Assembly: GCF_006575665.1 (NCBI RefSeq)
Contig: NZ_CP041253.1
Location: 4,963,501 to 5,027,500, forward strand
Direction: 5' to 3'
DNA: 64,000 bases
DNA from: Echinicola soli
Lineage (GTDB): Bacteria; Bacteroidota; Bacteroidia; Cytophagales; Cyclobacteriaceae
In this document: positions 1 through 8,482 of the stretch, in pieces
How the letters are laid out: the number at the start of each line of letters is the position of its first letter
Position numbering within the stretch: position 1 is the stretch's first letter
Notes under the pieces: generated by a model
What the model was told of the DNA's origin: nothing
Seen by the model: the letters and a program-made list of their open reading frames with translations, nothing else
The model's database searches: none
Program-made: the position numbers and the translations under genes

Positions 1-1982
1 GTGATGGTGGTACGGTCTCCTCCATCAAACCCCGGGGTGACTACATCCATGCTTTCCCCTTCCAGCCTTTGGGACAATCCCAGCACTACCACGGCCAAGT
101 CGGCACTTTTTGCCAGTGCCACCGCTTCATCCATTTTGTCCACATCCGGTCTTGCCCATAGCGCCTGGGCAAGGGCATTGGTCTCATCACTGAAGTAGCT
201 CACCTCAACTCTGTACCTTTTCCCCTCTTCCAGAGAAACTATATCGGTGGCATATCTGCCCCGGTGGATGGTGCCTTCCCCATTCGATATTTCCTTTCCA
301 TTGATCCGTATTTTCATGCCCCTTTTTGAAAACACTCCGAATTCATATCGGCCGCTTGCCGGAGGCACCAGGTATCCTTTCCACTTCACCGAGAAATTAT
401 CGACCAATTCTTTGGAGATGGGCTGGTGTTCCCATGAAAAATCAATTTGATCATCTATACGCTCCAAAACCGGTTCTCCCTCCCAATTTACATTATCGTA
501 ATAGGAAGCTTCCAGTCCCTGACGTCCATCATCGGTTTCAAAATAGGCGGAAGGAATGGGCTTTAGGTTATAAAAACCTTCTGCAGGATGTGTACCTGCT
601 GAGTACAGCACCTCCGCCTTTGGTCCCACTTTGTGCTTTATTCCCTCCAGAAAGGTGACCGGCTTTTTGGGGATGCCATGGTAATTTCCAAGAAGTGACT
701 CTACGTGGTCCGCATTGGGACCTATTACCGCTATCCTTTTGACCTGATCCACCGATAAGGGCAGTAAATTATCCTGGTTTTTAAGCAGCACCATGCTTTT
801 CTGGGCCGCTTGTCTAGCCAGGGTATTGTGCGCTTCCGAACAGACTATGCCAAAGGGAATCTGCGCAAAGGAAACCACATCTTCAGGATCAAACATCCCA
901 AGTTTGAACCGGGCCAAGAACAATCTTTTCACTGCTGTATCGATTTCCTCTTCACTTACCAAGCTCTGGGCTACCGCTTCGGTCAGGTGGACATAATAAC
1001 TTCCACAATTCAGGTCACAGCCACCTGAAACCCCGATAGCGGCAGCTTCCGCTTCAGTATTGGCGAGGTGATGTCCTGTCTGAATGTCCTGAATAGCCCC
1101 GCAGTCCGACACCACGTAGCCTTCGAATCCCCACTGCTTTCTTAGCACCTCGTTCAACAGAAAATCATGGCCGCTGCATGATTCTCCCCTAAACCGGTTG
1201 TAGGCACCCATGATGGAATACACTCCTGCCTCCTTTACTGTTTTGCGGAATGCCGGAAGATAGGTTTCATATAGGTCCCGATCACTCACATCCACATCAA
1301 AAGAATGGCGAAGCGGTTCTGGCCCGGAATGGACTGCGAAATGCTTGGAGGTAGCAATGGTCTTTAGGTACTTTCCATCATATTCCTGCAATCCCTCAAT
1401 AAACCGGGAAGCCAACTCGCCGGTAAGGTAAGGATCCTCTCCGTAGGTTTCATGTCCCCTTCCCCATCGCGGGTCCCGAAAGATATTGATGTTGGGCGAC
1501 CAAAAATCCAGCCCGGTGTAAATCCCCCGTTTGCCATTTCGGATAAACTCATGGTGCTTGGCCCTGGCCTCATCCGAAATAACCGAACCTATTTCACTCA
1601 AAAGGTTTTTGTCAAATGAGGCAGCTACAGAAATGGACTGGGGAAAGACCGTGGCATACCCTGCCCTGGCCACTCCATGAAGGCATTCGTTCCACCAATT
1701 GTATTGGGGTACTTTCAGGCGTGGAATGGCCGGGGAATCATTCATCATTTGGCTGACTTTCTCCTCAAGTGTCATCTGATTTACTAAAATATCCACCCGC
1801 TCTTCGAAGTTTTTATCGATGTCCAAAAAGGAAAAATCAGGCTCGCTTTCTTGGGCATGGCTACCCATATTTCCGGTCATTAAGTATAACAGCAACCCTA
1901 GTTTAAAGAACCTAAATCTAATGGTACTAAAACAAAACCCTATTTTGGGTATTGGTGGTTTTTCTAAAGTTTTCATTTTCAT
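1..1982 (-). CDS. GH3 beta-glycosidase with PA14 insert (C-terminus cut off)
   Basis: Reading the minus strand from the ATG at 1982 gives an open frame to the window edge: 660 codons, with the 3' end missing. An N-terminal hydrophobic stretch (residues 27-43, ending SHAQ) looks like an export signal. The GH3 barrel is clear: NWWNECLHG near residue 100, DPRWGRGHETYGEDPY near 170, KHFAVHSGPE near 210 and the nucleophile motif VVSDCGAI with Asp293. A PA14-like domain (about 484-597) is inserted in the C-terminal GH3 domain, as in many Bacteroidetes beta-xylosidases and beta-glucosidases. Given the locus, an exo-acting beta-xylosidase that frees xylose from xylo-oligosaccharides is the likeliest role; beta-glucosidase cannot be excluded. 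It is the last gene seen of the minus-strand enzyme series, which may continue beyond the window. Confidence 0.9.
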   Translation of the reverse strand, partial: MKMKTLEKPPIPKIGFCFSTIRFRFFKLGLLLYLMTGNMGSHAQESEPDFSFLDIDKNFEERVDILVNQMTLEEKVSQMMNDSPAIPRLKVPQYNWWNECLHGVARAGYATVFPQSISVAASFDKNLLSEIGSVISDEARAKHHEFIRNGKRGIYTGLDFWSPNINIFRDPRWGRGHETYGEDPYLTGELASRFIEGLQEYDGKYLKTIATSKHFAVHSGPEPLRHSFDVDVSDRDLYETYLPAFRKTVKEAGVYSIMGAYNRFRGESCSGHDFLLNEVLRKQWGFEGYVVSDCGAIQDIQTGHHLANTEAEAAAIGVSGGCDLNCGSYYVHLTEAVAQSLVSEEEIDTAVKRLFLARFKLGMFDPEDVVSFAQIPFGIVCSEAHNTLARQAAQKSMVLLKNQDNLLPLSVDQVKRIAVIGPNADHVESLLGNYHGIPKKPVTFLEGIKHKVGPKAEVLYSAGTHPAEGFYNLKPIPSAYFETDDGRQGLEASYYDNVNWEGEPVLERIDDQIDFSWEHQPISKELVDNFSVKWKGYLVPPASGRYEFGVFSKRGMKIRINGKEISNGEGTIHRGRYATDIVSLEEGKRYRVEVSYFSDETNALAQALWARPDVDKMDEAVALAKSADLAVVVLGLSQRLEGESMDVVTPGFDGGDRTTI

Positions 1983-2021
1983 AATGAGGTCATTTTGATG
2001 AAATCATTTTTCTGTTTTTTT

Positions 2022-2226
2022 CTAATCTCCTATCATTTTGTACCATGGAGAATCTTCCCTGTAAAAGATCACCTCGTCGGGATCCCAATCGTAAAGGGCT
2101 TCTTTTACCATGTCCTAGGCATTTACCTCTCCCTTGTACCCGGAACACAATGGTCGTAATATGTTCTTCCAATTGGCCCAAAGCAATTTCCTTGGATAAA
2201 AACGCTTCCCGTTCATCATAAGACAT
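2022..2226 (-). pseudogene. Small frameshifted ORF, unknown function
   Basis: From the ATG at 2226 the frame reads MSYDEREAFLSKEIALGQLE and runs to about RVQGRGKCLG. The continuing coding-like sequence then lies in another frame (MVKEALYDWDPDEVIFYRED, ending SPWYKMIGD before TAG at 2022-2024). Removing a single G near 2108 joins the two parts into a protein of about 67 residues. The charged, tryptophan-containing tail looks like real protein rather than a chance frame. I do not recognise the family. It is either a decayed gene or an intact gene with a sequence error, lying between the esterase and GH3 genes. Confidence 0.4.
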
Positions 2227-2307
2227 CCAACCCAACGTCTGAGCGTGCTAGATGTCCGATGTTAGGGTTTTAGGTATAGGGTTACTTTCATCTCCGCTCT
2301 TCAGGAC

Positions 2308-3237
2308 TCACCTGTCCTCCCCCTTCAGAAAGCCATTCACATCCAACCAGTGCATAAAGGCCTCAAACCAACGGTTACTGGTACGATCGGGGTTTCCCAG
2401 GCCGAAACCATGACCACCATTTTGGTAAAGGTGAAACTCTACCGGTACACCCGCTTGGAACCAGGAGCGGATCACACCAAATTGTCCGTTGAACAGAAAA
2501 TCATCACTGGCAATTACATTGAACATCGGAGGCGCATTCGCTGGCACATCTACTTCTCCCATACCCCCATAGACCGGACCGATAAAGGCCAAATCCATGG
2601 TCTCCGAGTTGAGTGTACAGTGCATGGTAAGTCCGGCACCTGCCGAAAAACCGATCATGCCTATCCTGTCGGTATCTACTCCCCACTCTTCGGCACGCTC
2701 AACAATCATGGCATAGGCAGCTTCTGCATCTTCAAGTTGATCGGACAGGTTCCTGCGAGGTCGTGGAGGAGCTTCTCCGTCTTTGGTCGATTTGGATGCT
2801 TCATCAAAGGTTCTATTCATAGAATCGCTGAAGTCTTCCAAGGATTCGGGGGTCGGATGAAGCCTGTATTTGAGCACAAATGCCGTGATCCCCTGCTCGG
2901 CTAGCGCTTCAGCCACTTCCCAGCCTTCATTATCCAAGGAAAGCCATCTAAACCCTCCTCCGGGCGCTACGATCACTGTAGTACCGTTAGCCTTGCCGGA
3001 TTCCGGGAAGAAAGGGGTTAGGGTGGCGGTACTGATATTTCTGGCCATCGGGTCGCCCCATTGACGAAACCAGGTCTCCGGAGAAGGTTGGTCTTCCACA
3101 CCTCCTGTACCAAGTGGGATTGCATTGGGTTCCTCCGGGTTGTCAAGTGGGTAAATGGTTCCATCCTGCGCCATTGTAGCTTTGGCACAAAAGAGCAATA
3201 CTCCTGTAAGGACAGTTTTAGCGAGGGTTTTCATCAT
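2308..3237 (-). CDS. Secreted alpha/beta-hydrolase, probable xylan (acetyl) esterase
   Basis: I chose the ATG ATG AAA start at 3237, because the frame extends only to a weak TTG further upstream. A Sec signal peptide (MMKTLAKTVLTGVLLFCAKA) ends at TMAQ, giving a mature protein of about 285 residues. The fold is a dienelactone-hydrolase/BD-FAE-like esterase: oxyanion motif PGGGFRWLS near residue 94, nucleophile elbow GFSAG with Ser198, acid in ASDDF (Asp245/246) and His276 in GGHGFG. Such enzymes sit in Bacteroidetes xylan loci and remove acetyl or feruloyl groups from xylan fragments in the periplasm. The substrate here is inferred from context. A charged insert (about 130-165, DEASKSTKDGEAPPRPRR) lies before the nucleophile. 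It is followed by the small broken ORF and GH3. Confidence 0.85.
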   Translation of the reverse strand: MMKTLAKTVLTGVLLFCAKATMAQDGTIYPLDNPEEPNAIPLGTGGVEDQPSPETWFRQWGDPMARNISTATLTPFFPESGKANGTTVIVAPGGGFRWLSLDNEGWEVAEALAEQGITAFVLKYRLHPTPESLEDFSDSMNRTFDEASKSTKDGEAPPRPRRNLSDQLEDAEAAYAMIVERAEEWGVDTDRIGMIGFSAGAGLTMHCTLNSETMDLAFIGPVYGGMGEVDVPANAPPMFNVIASDDFLFNGQFGVIRSWFQAGVPVEFHLYQNGGHGFGLGNPDRTSNRWFEAFMHWLDVNGFLKGEDR

Positions 3238-3390
3238 ATATAACATCATCAAGTTATTTAAATAGGTTAAAATTAATCGTGTATATCATAGGATTTGGTC
3301 TCATAAAAGCTGGTTTCTCCAAGTCCCTTCCATCGAGCCAGCAGGCAATTTCATAATCATCCCCTAGCCTGCACTTGTGCTTCCCCCGTA

Positions 3391-5016
3391 TCACTTATCC
3401 ATCACCACCGTGGTAATGCTCTTAGCAGGAAGTGCCACCGTTACGGTTTCCTCTCCCAAAGTCAACTTGGTCTCTTCCTGCATCTTTGTCACAGATGTGG
3501 TATAGGAAACCGCTTCGCTGATATTGACGGGCAGATCCAACCATACTTCAGGCAAAGGGTTTTCCTCCCAGTTGATCAGTACGACTACTACTTGATCATT
3601 CCCCTCATAGGCGGTGATTCCAAGATTGGCACTGGTACCCGTATAGTTGGCCCAGATCCTTTCATACCCCGGTCGCACATATTTGGCAAATTGGGCCATG
3701 GCATGGCCTCTGCGTAAGGTCTGCTCCCGCGAAGTTCCCTGCTCTCCATCGCCCAGAAAGGAATAAAACCTGCGGATATACCACCAGATATAGGCATTCC
3801 AATTGGAGGTCATGGCACCATGGATGGTTTCCAGCATACCCATGGATTCCTCCCAAATGACCGCTTCCTCGGTATTCCAGTTATTGATGTCCACTCCACT
3901 GTTTTGGTTCATCAGGTATTCGGTCATCCATACTTCCACCCCTTTTTCCTCGGCCAGAGGATAAGGTGCTAAACCGGACCCGTAAATATGACCAGACACA
4001 ATGTCCAGGTTTTCTAAAGCATCGGAATCGTTTAGGATTTGGTCGGTATAGGATTGTTTAAAGTTAAAAGATTCGGCAGCAGTCAATTGGGCTCCTTGGA
4101 TAGCGTCTCCGTGGTTTTTAATGAAATCATACACCTGGTCAACCGTCCAGTCACAGGATTCGTAGCTTACCTGAATATCTGGTTCGTTCTGAATGGAAAC
4201 CACATCCACCGGCGATCCTTCTCCAGCCATAAACTGGACAAAATCATTGAGGTAATCTGCATAGTCGGCATAATGCGCTTCCAAAAGATGGCCTCCAATA
4301 AGGTCATGATTACTTTTAAATGCCGCAGGTGGAGACCAGGGGGAAGCGATGATTCTTGCACCATATTTCCGGGCTTCTTTTACCGTCTCTACCAAGGCCG
4401 GCCAGTCTTCCCTAACCGGCGAAAGCCTAACCCGGTAAATGGAAAGTCCTAGCTCCCCCGCTCCAGTGCCAAAGGCCAATTTGATCTCTTCGGCATTCAA
4501 ATAATCAAAACCCCACATCATATTGCCCCCGCCAAAACCGGATATGGTCTGAAAACGGGTATTGGGATCGAGGTGAACCATCACCGGATCAATTTCTTTA
4601 GCGGCCTGGGTCAACACCACCGAATGGCTGATATCCTCATCCAAAGACCGCAGCTCCAACCGCACCACATTTTGACTCGGCTGGGGATTCTCTTTCAATC
4701 GGATCGTTACTGCAGTGCTAGTAGCCTCAATGGAAACATTGCCGGCAGTTCTGGGCGTGATCTGATCGATAAAATCCTCTCCTTCCAGCACTTCTTCTAC
4801 CCGGATATTCCATTGGGTATAAGCCCAATCCACGTTCACAGAAACACTGCCACCACCTGCGGGCAGTCCTTCTTCGGACAAAGTCTCCGCTTCCCATTCG
4901 AGCAGGGCTGCTTTATCCACTTTGTCAGTATCCTCCACACAGGACAGCATCATTAAAGGAGTGAGGACATAAAGTCCCCACTTCCTAAGGTTGATAGGTT
5001 TGAATAGGTATTTCAT
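3391..5016 (-). CDS. GH30 subfamily 8-like glucuronoxylanase, lipoprotein with BACON-like domain
   Basis: The start at 5016 (MKYLFKPINLRKW) is preferred because the sequence around it matches the start region of the SusC gene at 33994. The signal ends in a lipobox (MMLSC, Cys26), so the protein is probably a lipoprotein at the outer membrane. Residues about 45-140 look like a BACON-type Ig module (VNVDWAYTQWNIRV), followed by the GH30 barrel from VHLDPNTRFQTISGFGG. The acid/base is in SIQNEPD (Glu278) and the nucleophile in WMTEYL (Glu366). The WWYIRRFYSFLGDG loop (about 411-424) carries the Arg pair that binds methylglucuronic acid in GH30_8 enzymes. The predicted role is endo-cleavage of glucuronoxylan next to (methyl)glucuronyl side chains. 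Confidence 0.9.
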   Translation of the reverse strand: MKYLFKPINLRKWGLYVLTPLMMLSCVEDTDKVDKAALLEWEAETLSEEGLPAGGGSVSVNVDWAYTQWNIRVEEVLEGEDFIDQITPRTAGNVSIEATSTAVTIRLKENPQPSQNVVRLELRSLDEDISHSVVLTQAAKEIDPVMVHLDPNTRFQTISGFGGGNMMWGFDYLNAEEIKLAFGTGAGELGLSIYRVRLSPVREDWPALVETVKEARKYGARIIASPWSPPAAFKSNHDLIGGHLLEAHYADYADYLNDFVQFMAGEGSPVDVVSIQNEPDIQVSYESCDWTVDQVYDFIKNHGDAIQGAQLTAAESFNFKQSYTDQILNDSDALENLDIVSGHIYGSGLAPYPLAEEKGVEVWMTEYLMNQNSGVDINNWNTEEAVIWEESMGMLETIHGAMTSNWNAYIWWYIRRFYSFLGDGEQGTSREQTLRRGHAMAQFAKYVRPGYERIWANYTGTSANLGITAYEGNDQVVVVLINWEENPLPEVWLDLPVNISEAVSYTTSVTKMQEETKLTLGEETVTVALPAKSITTVVMDK

Positions 5017-5108
5017 ATGTTTATAAAAGTTTTTCAACGGTCATATGGAATCTCGTATGGTTGATAATCGTCCCTCTGTGTGATATTCTTTCTCATGCTC
5101 GATTTCAT
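5014..5108 (-). promoter_or_regulatory. 5' leader of GH30 gene, shared with SusC gene at 33994
   Basis: This 95-nt segment directly upstream of the GH30 start is similar to 33992-34085, upstream of the second SusC gene. In mRNA sense the conserved blocks are ATGAAATCGAGCATGA at the 5' end, CGAGATTCCAT in the middle and AAACATATGAAATA at the start codon. Both copies contain a short upstream ORF beginning MKSSM (24 codons here), but the frames diverge later, so conservation is at the nucleotide level. A shared regulatory leader is a reasonable inference; its mechanism is unknown. Confidence 0.5.
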
Positions 5109-5141
5109 GGCTTAGGGTCAATTGTTTTTTTATTGGTAAGT

Positions 5142-5213
5142 AAACCTTGCAGGTTTGGAATTGCAGACTCCTGAAATAGTGAAACTTGAAACACATAAAA
5201 CCTGGAAGGTTTT
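5142..5213. repeat. Dispersed AAACCTTGCAGGTTT-type repeat
   Basis: The intergenic space between the GH43 stop and the GH30 leader holds two related palindromic motifs, AAACCTTGCAGGTTT at 5142-5156 and AAAACCTGGAAGGTTTT at 5197-5213. Short AACCTTGCAGGTT-like motifs are common intergenic repeats in Bacteroidetes genomes. It is non-coding and may affect message stability. Confidence 0.5.
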
Positions 5214-5222
5214 TAGAAATTC

Positions 5223-6968
5223 CTATTCTAAAACAGGTATTGCATCATTGGCTCTGGTGGCATACAGGCCGATCATATTACCCGTAAATCCACCTGCCAC
5301 ATTGGTAGAAAGAATATCCCCGGACACGGTTCCACCCAGGTTTTGGAAATCCGTTCTGTTGGTGGAATAGCTGAATTCGAAATCATCTCCTTTGGCGCTC
5401 ACTCTTAATGAAATAGGGTTTTTGAGATCAATTTCAGTACTCGCCAAGATTTCAGACTCTACCTCACGGTTTCTTCCTCTGCCCTGTGCTTCAGTCCGCT
5501 CCAGCAGCAATACATTTTTCTTTCCTACTTTGGTAATCCCAAACACATAGTTGAAGGCCTCACTCTGCACACAGGTCAACCCTGCCAGGTCTTTTTCCGA
5601 CTGGGGCTGGTATTCCATGGTAGTAGTAAAGGAAAAATTCTTATGCTGCTGTCTGTGAAAGAGCGTGGAAGTAGGCTTGACCTCTTTGATATTGGCATTA
5701 AAAGGTTTGATCTGCAGACCGTCGTTGGTTTTGGCAATAAAGGCTTCCCTTGGGCCTCTCAACCCGATCCAACGATAGTCCAGTTTTTCGGAAGTAAAAT
5801 CTTCTGTGAAAGTAAAGTTGCCATTAGGGAAAAAACCTTCCTGCCCGGTTTTGTTCTCCACGTCTTTGGGCATTTTCAGTTTGGGCTCCATAGGCACCAA
5901 TCCATTTTCAAAAACCGGAAAGTCACCTGACCAATCCACTGGGAGAATAAACGTTTCCCGCCCGGTATTTACCCTGTTTTTTTCGTTGGGTCGAATGCCC
6001 AAGAAAACACCATAGTATTTACCATCAGGTCCTATGGTCAAATCCGCATGACCCGCCCAATCCACTTTGTTTTGTCGGTTCTGTGACAAATGGCGCTGGC
6101 TCAAAATCGGGTTGCTTGGTGCAGGTTTGTACGGCCCTTTTGGGTCATCACTGACAAAAACCACTTCACTGTGCCAGCCACCGGTGCCTCCCTCGGCACA
6201 CATCAAATAATATTTATTGTCCTTCTTGTAAATATGTGGCGCTTCGATCCATATCGGCTTTTTGGCCAAGTCCACACCGCCATTTACAATCACTTTGTCC
6301 GTTCCGGCAATAACCTGGTCCTTTTCCAGGTCATACTCCCAAAGCTTGATTACTCGGTGACCGTTATACAATTCTTCTCCCTGCGCCGGGGCGTCATTGT
6401 GCACCACATAGGCCTTGCCGTCCTCATCAAAGAATATGGCGGGGTCAATACCCTCAAAATTCAATTTATACGGGTCACTCCAGCCTTTTTTCGGATCCTT
6501 GGTCTTGACCACGAAATTTCCCAAACCTCCGGCAAATGCGGTAGTAATCATATAGAACGTGTCATTGTAAGGATTATATCGGATGTCTGGAGCATACACT
6601 CCCCCGCTTATTCCCGTATCATGCACATCCAACTGCGAAGTCCTGTCCAATACATGGCCGATCTGGGTCCAGTTCACCAGGTCATTGGAATGGAAAATAG
6701 GCACCCCAGGGAACATGGCAAAGGAGGAAGCGACCAGGTAATAGTCATCCCCCTTTCTGGCGATGGCCGGGTCAGGGTAACAGCCTTGGAGGATAGGGTT
6801 GTAAAATTCATCCGGTCCAAGTGGATTTTCCTCGTAAACCCGATCATTTCCCTGATAGATCACTTGGGTAAACAACGGGCTGCTTTCAGTATTTTGTCTG
6901 GCCAAAACTTGATTAGAGGCAAAAATTGCCCACAAAAAAGCCAATAGGATAATAGGTTGATTTTTCAT
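5223..6968 (-). CDS. GH43 beta-xylosidase/alpha-L-arabinofuranosidase with C-terminal lectin-like domain
   Basis: The 581-residue protein has a Sec signal (MKNQPIILLAFLWAIFASNQVLA). The five-bladed GH43 propeller starts at NPILQGCYPDPAI. The three catalytic acids are visible: Asp66 (general base, YPDPA), Asp175 (pKa modulator, GIDPAIFFDEDG) and Glu242 (acid, WIEAPHIYKK). Residues about 395-581 (FTEDFTSEKLDYRWIGLRGP onward) match the concanavalin-A-like C-terminal domain found in GH43 beta-xylosidases, where it helps shape the active site. The protein is probably periplasmic and trims xylose or arabinose from oligosaccharides; the specificity cannot be read from the sequence. It is separated from the next GH43 upstream by 133 nt and from GH30 by 206 nt. 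Confidence 0.9.
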   Translation of the reverse strand: MKNQPIILLAFLWAIFASNQVLARQNTESSPLFTQVIYQGNDRVYEENPLGPDEFYNPILQGCYPDPAIARKGDDYYLVASSFAMFPGVPIFHSNDLVNWTQIGHVLDRTSQLDVHDTGISGGVYAPDIRYNPYNDTFYMITTAFAGGLGNFVVKTKDPKKGWSDPYKLNFEGIDPAIFFDEDGKAYVVHNDAPAQGEELYNGHRVIKLWEYDLEKDQVIAGTDKVIVNGGVDLAKKPIWIEAPHIYKKDNKYYLMCAEGGTGGWHSEVVFVSDDPKGPYKPAPSNPILSQRHLSQNRQNKVDWAGHADLTIGPDGKYYGVFLGIRPNEKNRVNTGRETFILPVDWSGDFPVFENGLVPMEPKLKMPKDVENKTGQEGFFPNGNFTFTEDFTSEKLDYRWIGLRGPREAFIAKTNDGLQIKPFNANIKEVKPTSTLFHRQQHKNFSFTTTMEYQPQSEKDLAGLTCVQSEAFNYVFGITKVGKKNVLLLERTEAQGRGRNREVESEILASTEIDLKNPISLRVSAKGDDFEFSYSTNRTDFQNLGGTVSGDILSTNVAGGFTGNMIGLYATRANDAIPVLE

Positions 6969-7101
6969 TTTTATTGTCTTAAGATTGATTCAATATATTT
7001 TTGGTTAAAGGGTCTGCCCGACCATTCAGGCCACTGCTCCGTGCCTTGATCGTGGTCTCTTTACGGGTTGGCAGGACAAGTTTGGCAGGTTGCCTATTGC
7101 T

Positions 7102-8469
7102 TTATTCAGAAAACATCCAATAATCAAAATATAAAATGTCTTTAGGGGCATTTCCTTTATACACAAAGTAAAGGTCATGTACGCCCGAAACTTCCTTTAT
7201 TGCTTCATTGACCAGTGCCCATCGGTCACTGCCACCGGTAAGCGGCACAGCCACTTCAGCGATAAGTTCACCTTCCAGACTATCGAGCCTTACCTCAATG
7301 CTTACGTTCCCATTATGGGTGGTTCCGGCCCTGACATTGATCATCTCAGCACCACTGTCTCTAAAATCCACACCTTTCACCACCGAATAGGCTCCGCTAT
7401 AATCCACTTTGATAAAATTGCCCACCACCTTATTTTTTGCTGCACTGATCCCTTCTGACCAAGCCATGGTCTCCGCCTCGTTCTTCCTGTATGGATTCAG
7501 TAACGAAAGGCCTTTGGAGATACCATTGGTCATTTTGAGGGGACCAATGGTATCGTCCTCATTGAACTTCACCTCTTCTATGCAAACCGACCGGGTGAAT
7601 CCTCCTCCACCCGGCAAGGCACCATTATGGTAGAAGAAATAGGTCTTCCCCTTAAAGTCCACCATTGCAGGGTGGTTGGTAAAACTCCCCCCCTCTGTAG
7701 GCATCAGTACCCCTCTATATTCCCAGGGGCCCGTAGGATGCTCACTGGTCGAATAACCAATATGCTCGGGCAAAGGCCCTGCGGCGAACAATAAATAATA
7801 CAGTCCATTTCTTTTGTACATCCATGGTCCCTCTTCGTAGGTTGTAGGCCTTTTCGGGTCTCCTTCTCTTTTTCCAAAGGCCTCGGTGGTAGTTGGAAAT
7901 TGTTGGATTTCCCCTTGGTAGGAGATCATGTCCTCATTCAGTTTCACATAATAACAAACAGGATTTCCCCAGATCAAGTAAGCCTGCCCGTCATCATCCA
8001 CAAAAACAGTCGGGTCAATATCGGCCATGCTGTTATAGATCAGCGGCTTTCCCAAAGGATCGAAAAAAGGGCCGTAAGGACTATCGGCCACCGCTACACC
8101 GATGCCGTTTTTGTTTTCATGACTGGTAATGGGCACATACATGTAGAATTTACCTTCCCGCTCAATGCACTGAGGCGCCCAGGCATTCATCTTACCCCAG
8201 CTGAAATCCTTGTAGGACAGTACTGCTCCATGATCTGTCCAGTTGATCATATCCTCGGTCGTGTACAGCTTCCAGTCGTTCATGGTAAACCAAGTGGATC
8301 CATTTTCATCATGGCTGGTATAAAGGTAGAGTTTATCCTGGTACACCATGGGTGCGGGATCTGCTGTGTAACTGGTCTGGACAATTGGGTTTTGTGCTTT
8401 TGTTTGCATAATGCCCGTACCTGAAATAAGCACGAATATTGTGATTATTCTGAAAAGAAATTTCATCAT
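7102..8469 (-). CDS. GH43 arabinofuranosidase-like enzyme with CBM6
   Basis: The protein is 455 residues with a signal peptide ending TKAQ. The GH43 propeller starts [14 protein letters not shown]. Catalytic residues are Asp37 (TADPAP), Asp152 ([13 protein letters not shown]) and Glu213 (YEEGPW). From about residue 325 a CBM6-like beta-sandwich follows ([13 protein letters not shown] ... FDYWMFSE). This arrangement is found in arabinoxylan arabinofuranohydrolases, where the CBM6 binds xylan. Removal of arabinose side chains is therefore the likeliest role, acting outside or in the periplasm. It lies 13 nt from its paralogue at 8483-9844, with which it shares domain order and most motifs, so the two probably arose by tandem duplication and are co-transcribed. 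Confidence 0.9.
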   Translation of the reverse strand: MMKFLFRIITIFVLISGTGIMQTKAQNPIVQTSYTADPAPMVYQDKLYLYTSHDENGSTWFTMNDWKLYTTEDMINWTDHGAVLSYKDFSWGKMNAWAPQCIEREGKFYMYVPITSHENKNGIGVAVADSPYGPFFDPLGKPLIYNSMADIDPTVFVDDDGQAYLIWGNPVCYYVKLNEDMISYQGEIQQFPTTTEAFGKREGDPKRPTTYEEGPWMYKRNGLYYLLFAAGPLPEHIGYSTSEHPTGPWEYRGVLMPTEGGSFTNHPAMVDFKGKTYFFYHNGALPGGGGFTRSVCIEEVKFNEDDTIGPLKMTNGISKGLSLLNPYRKNEAETMAWSEGISAAKNKVVGNFIKVDYSGAYSVVKGVDFRDSGAEMINVRAGTTHNGNVSIEVRLDSLEGELIAEVAVPLTGGSDRWALVNEAIKEVSGVHDLYFVYKGNAPKDILYFDYWMFSE

Positions 8470-8482
8470 TTATCAGGGTTTT

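Noticed and set aside
6090..6947. 285-codon plus-strand frame
   Set aside because: It is the antisense shadow of the GH43 gene at 5223-6968, which has full catalytic motifs.
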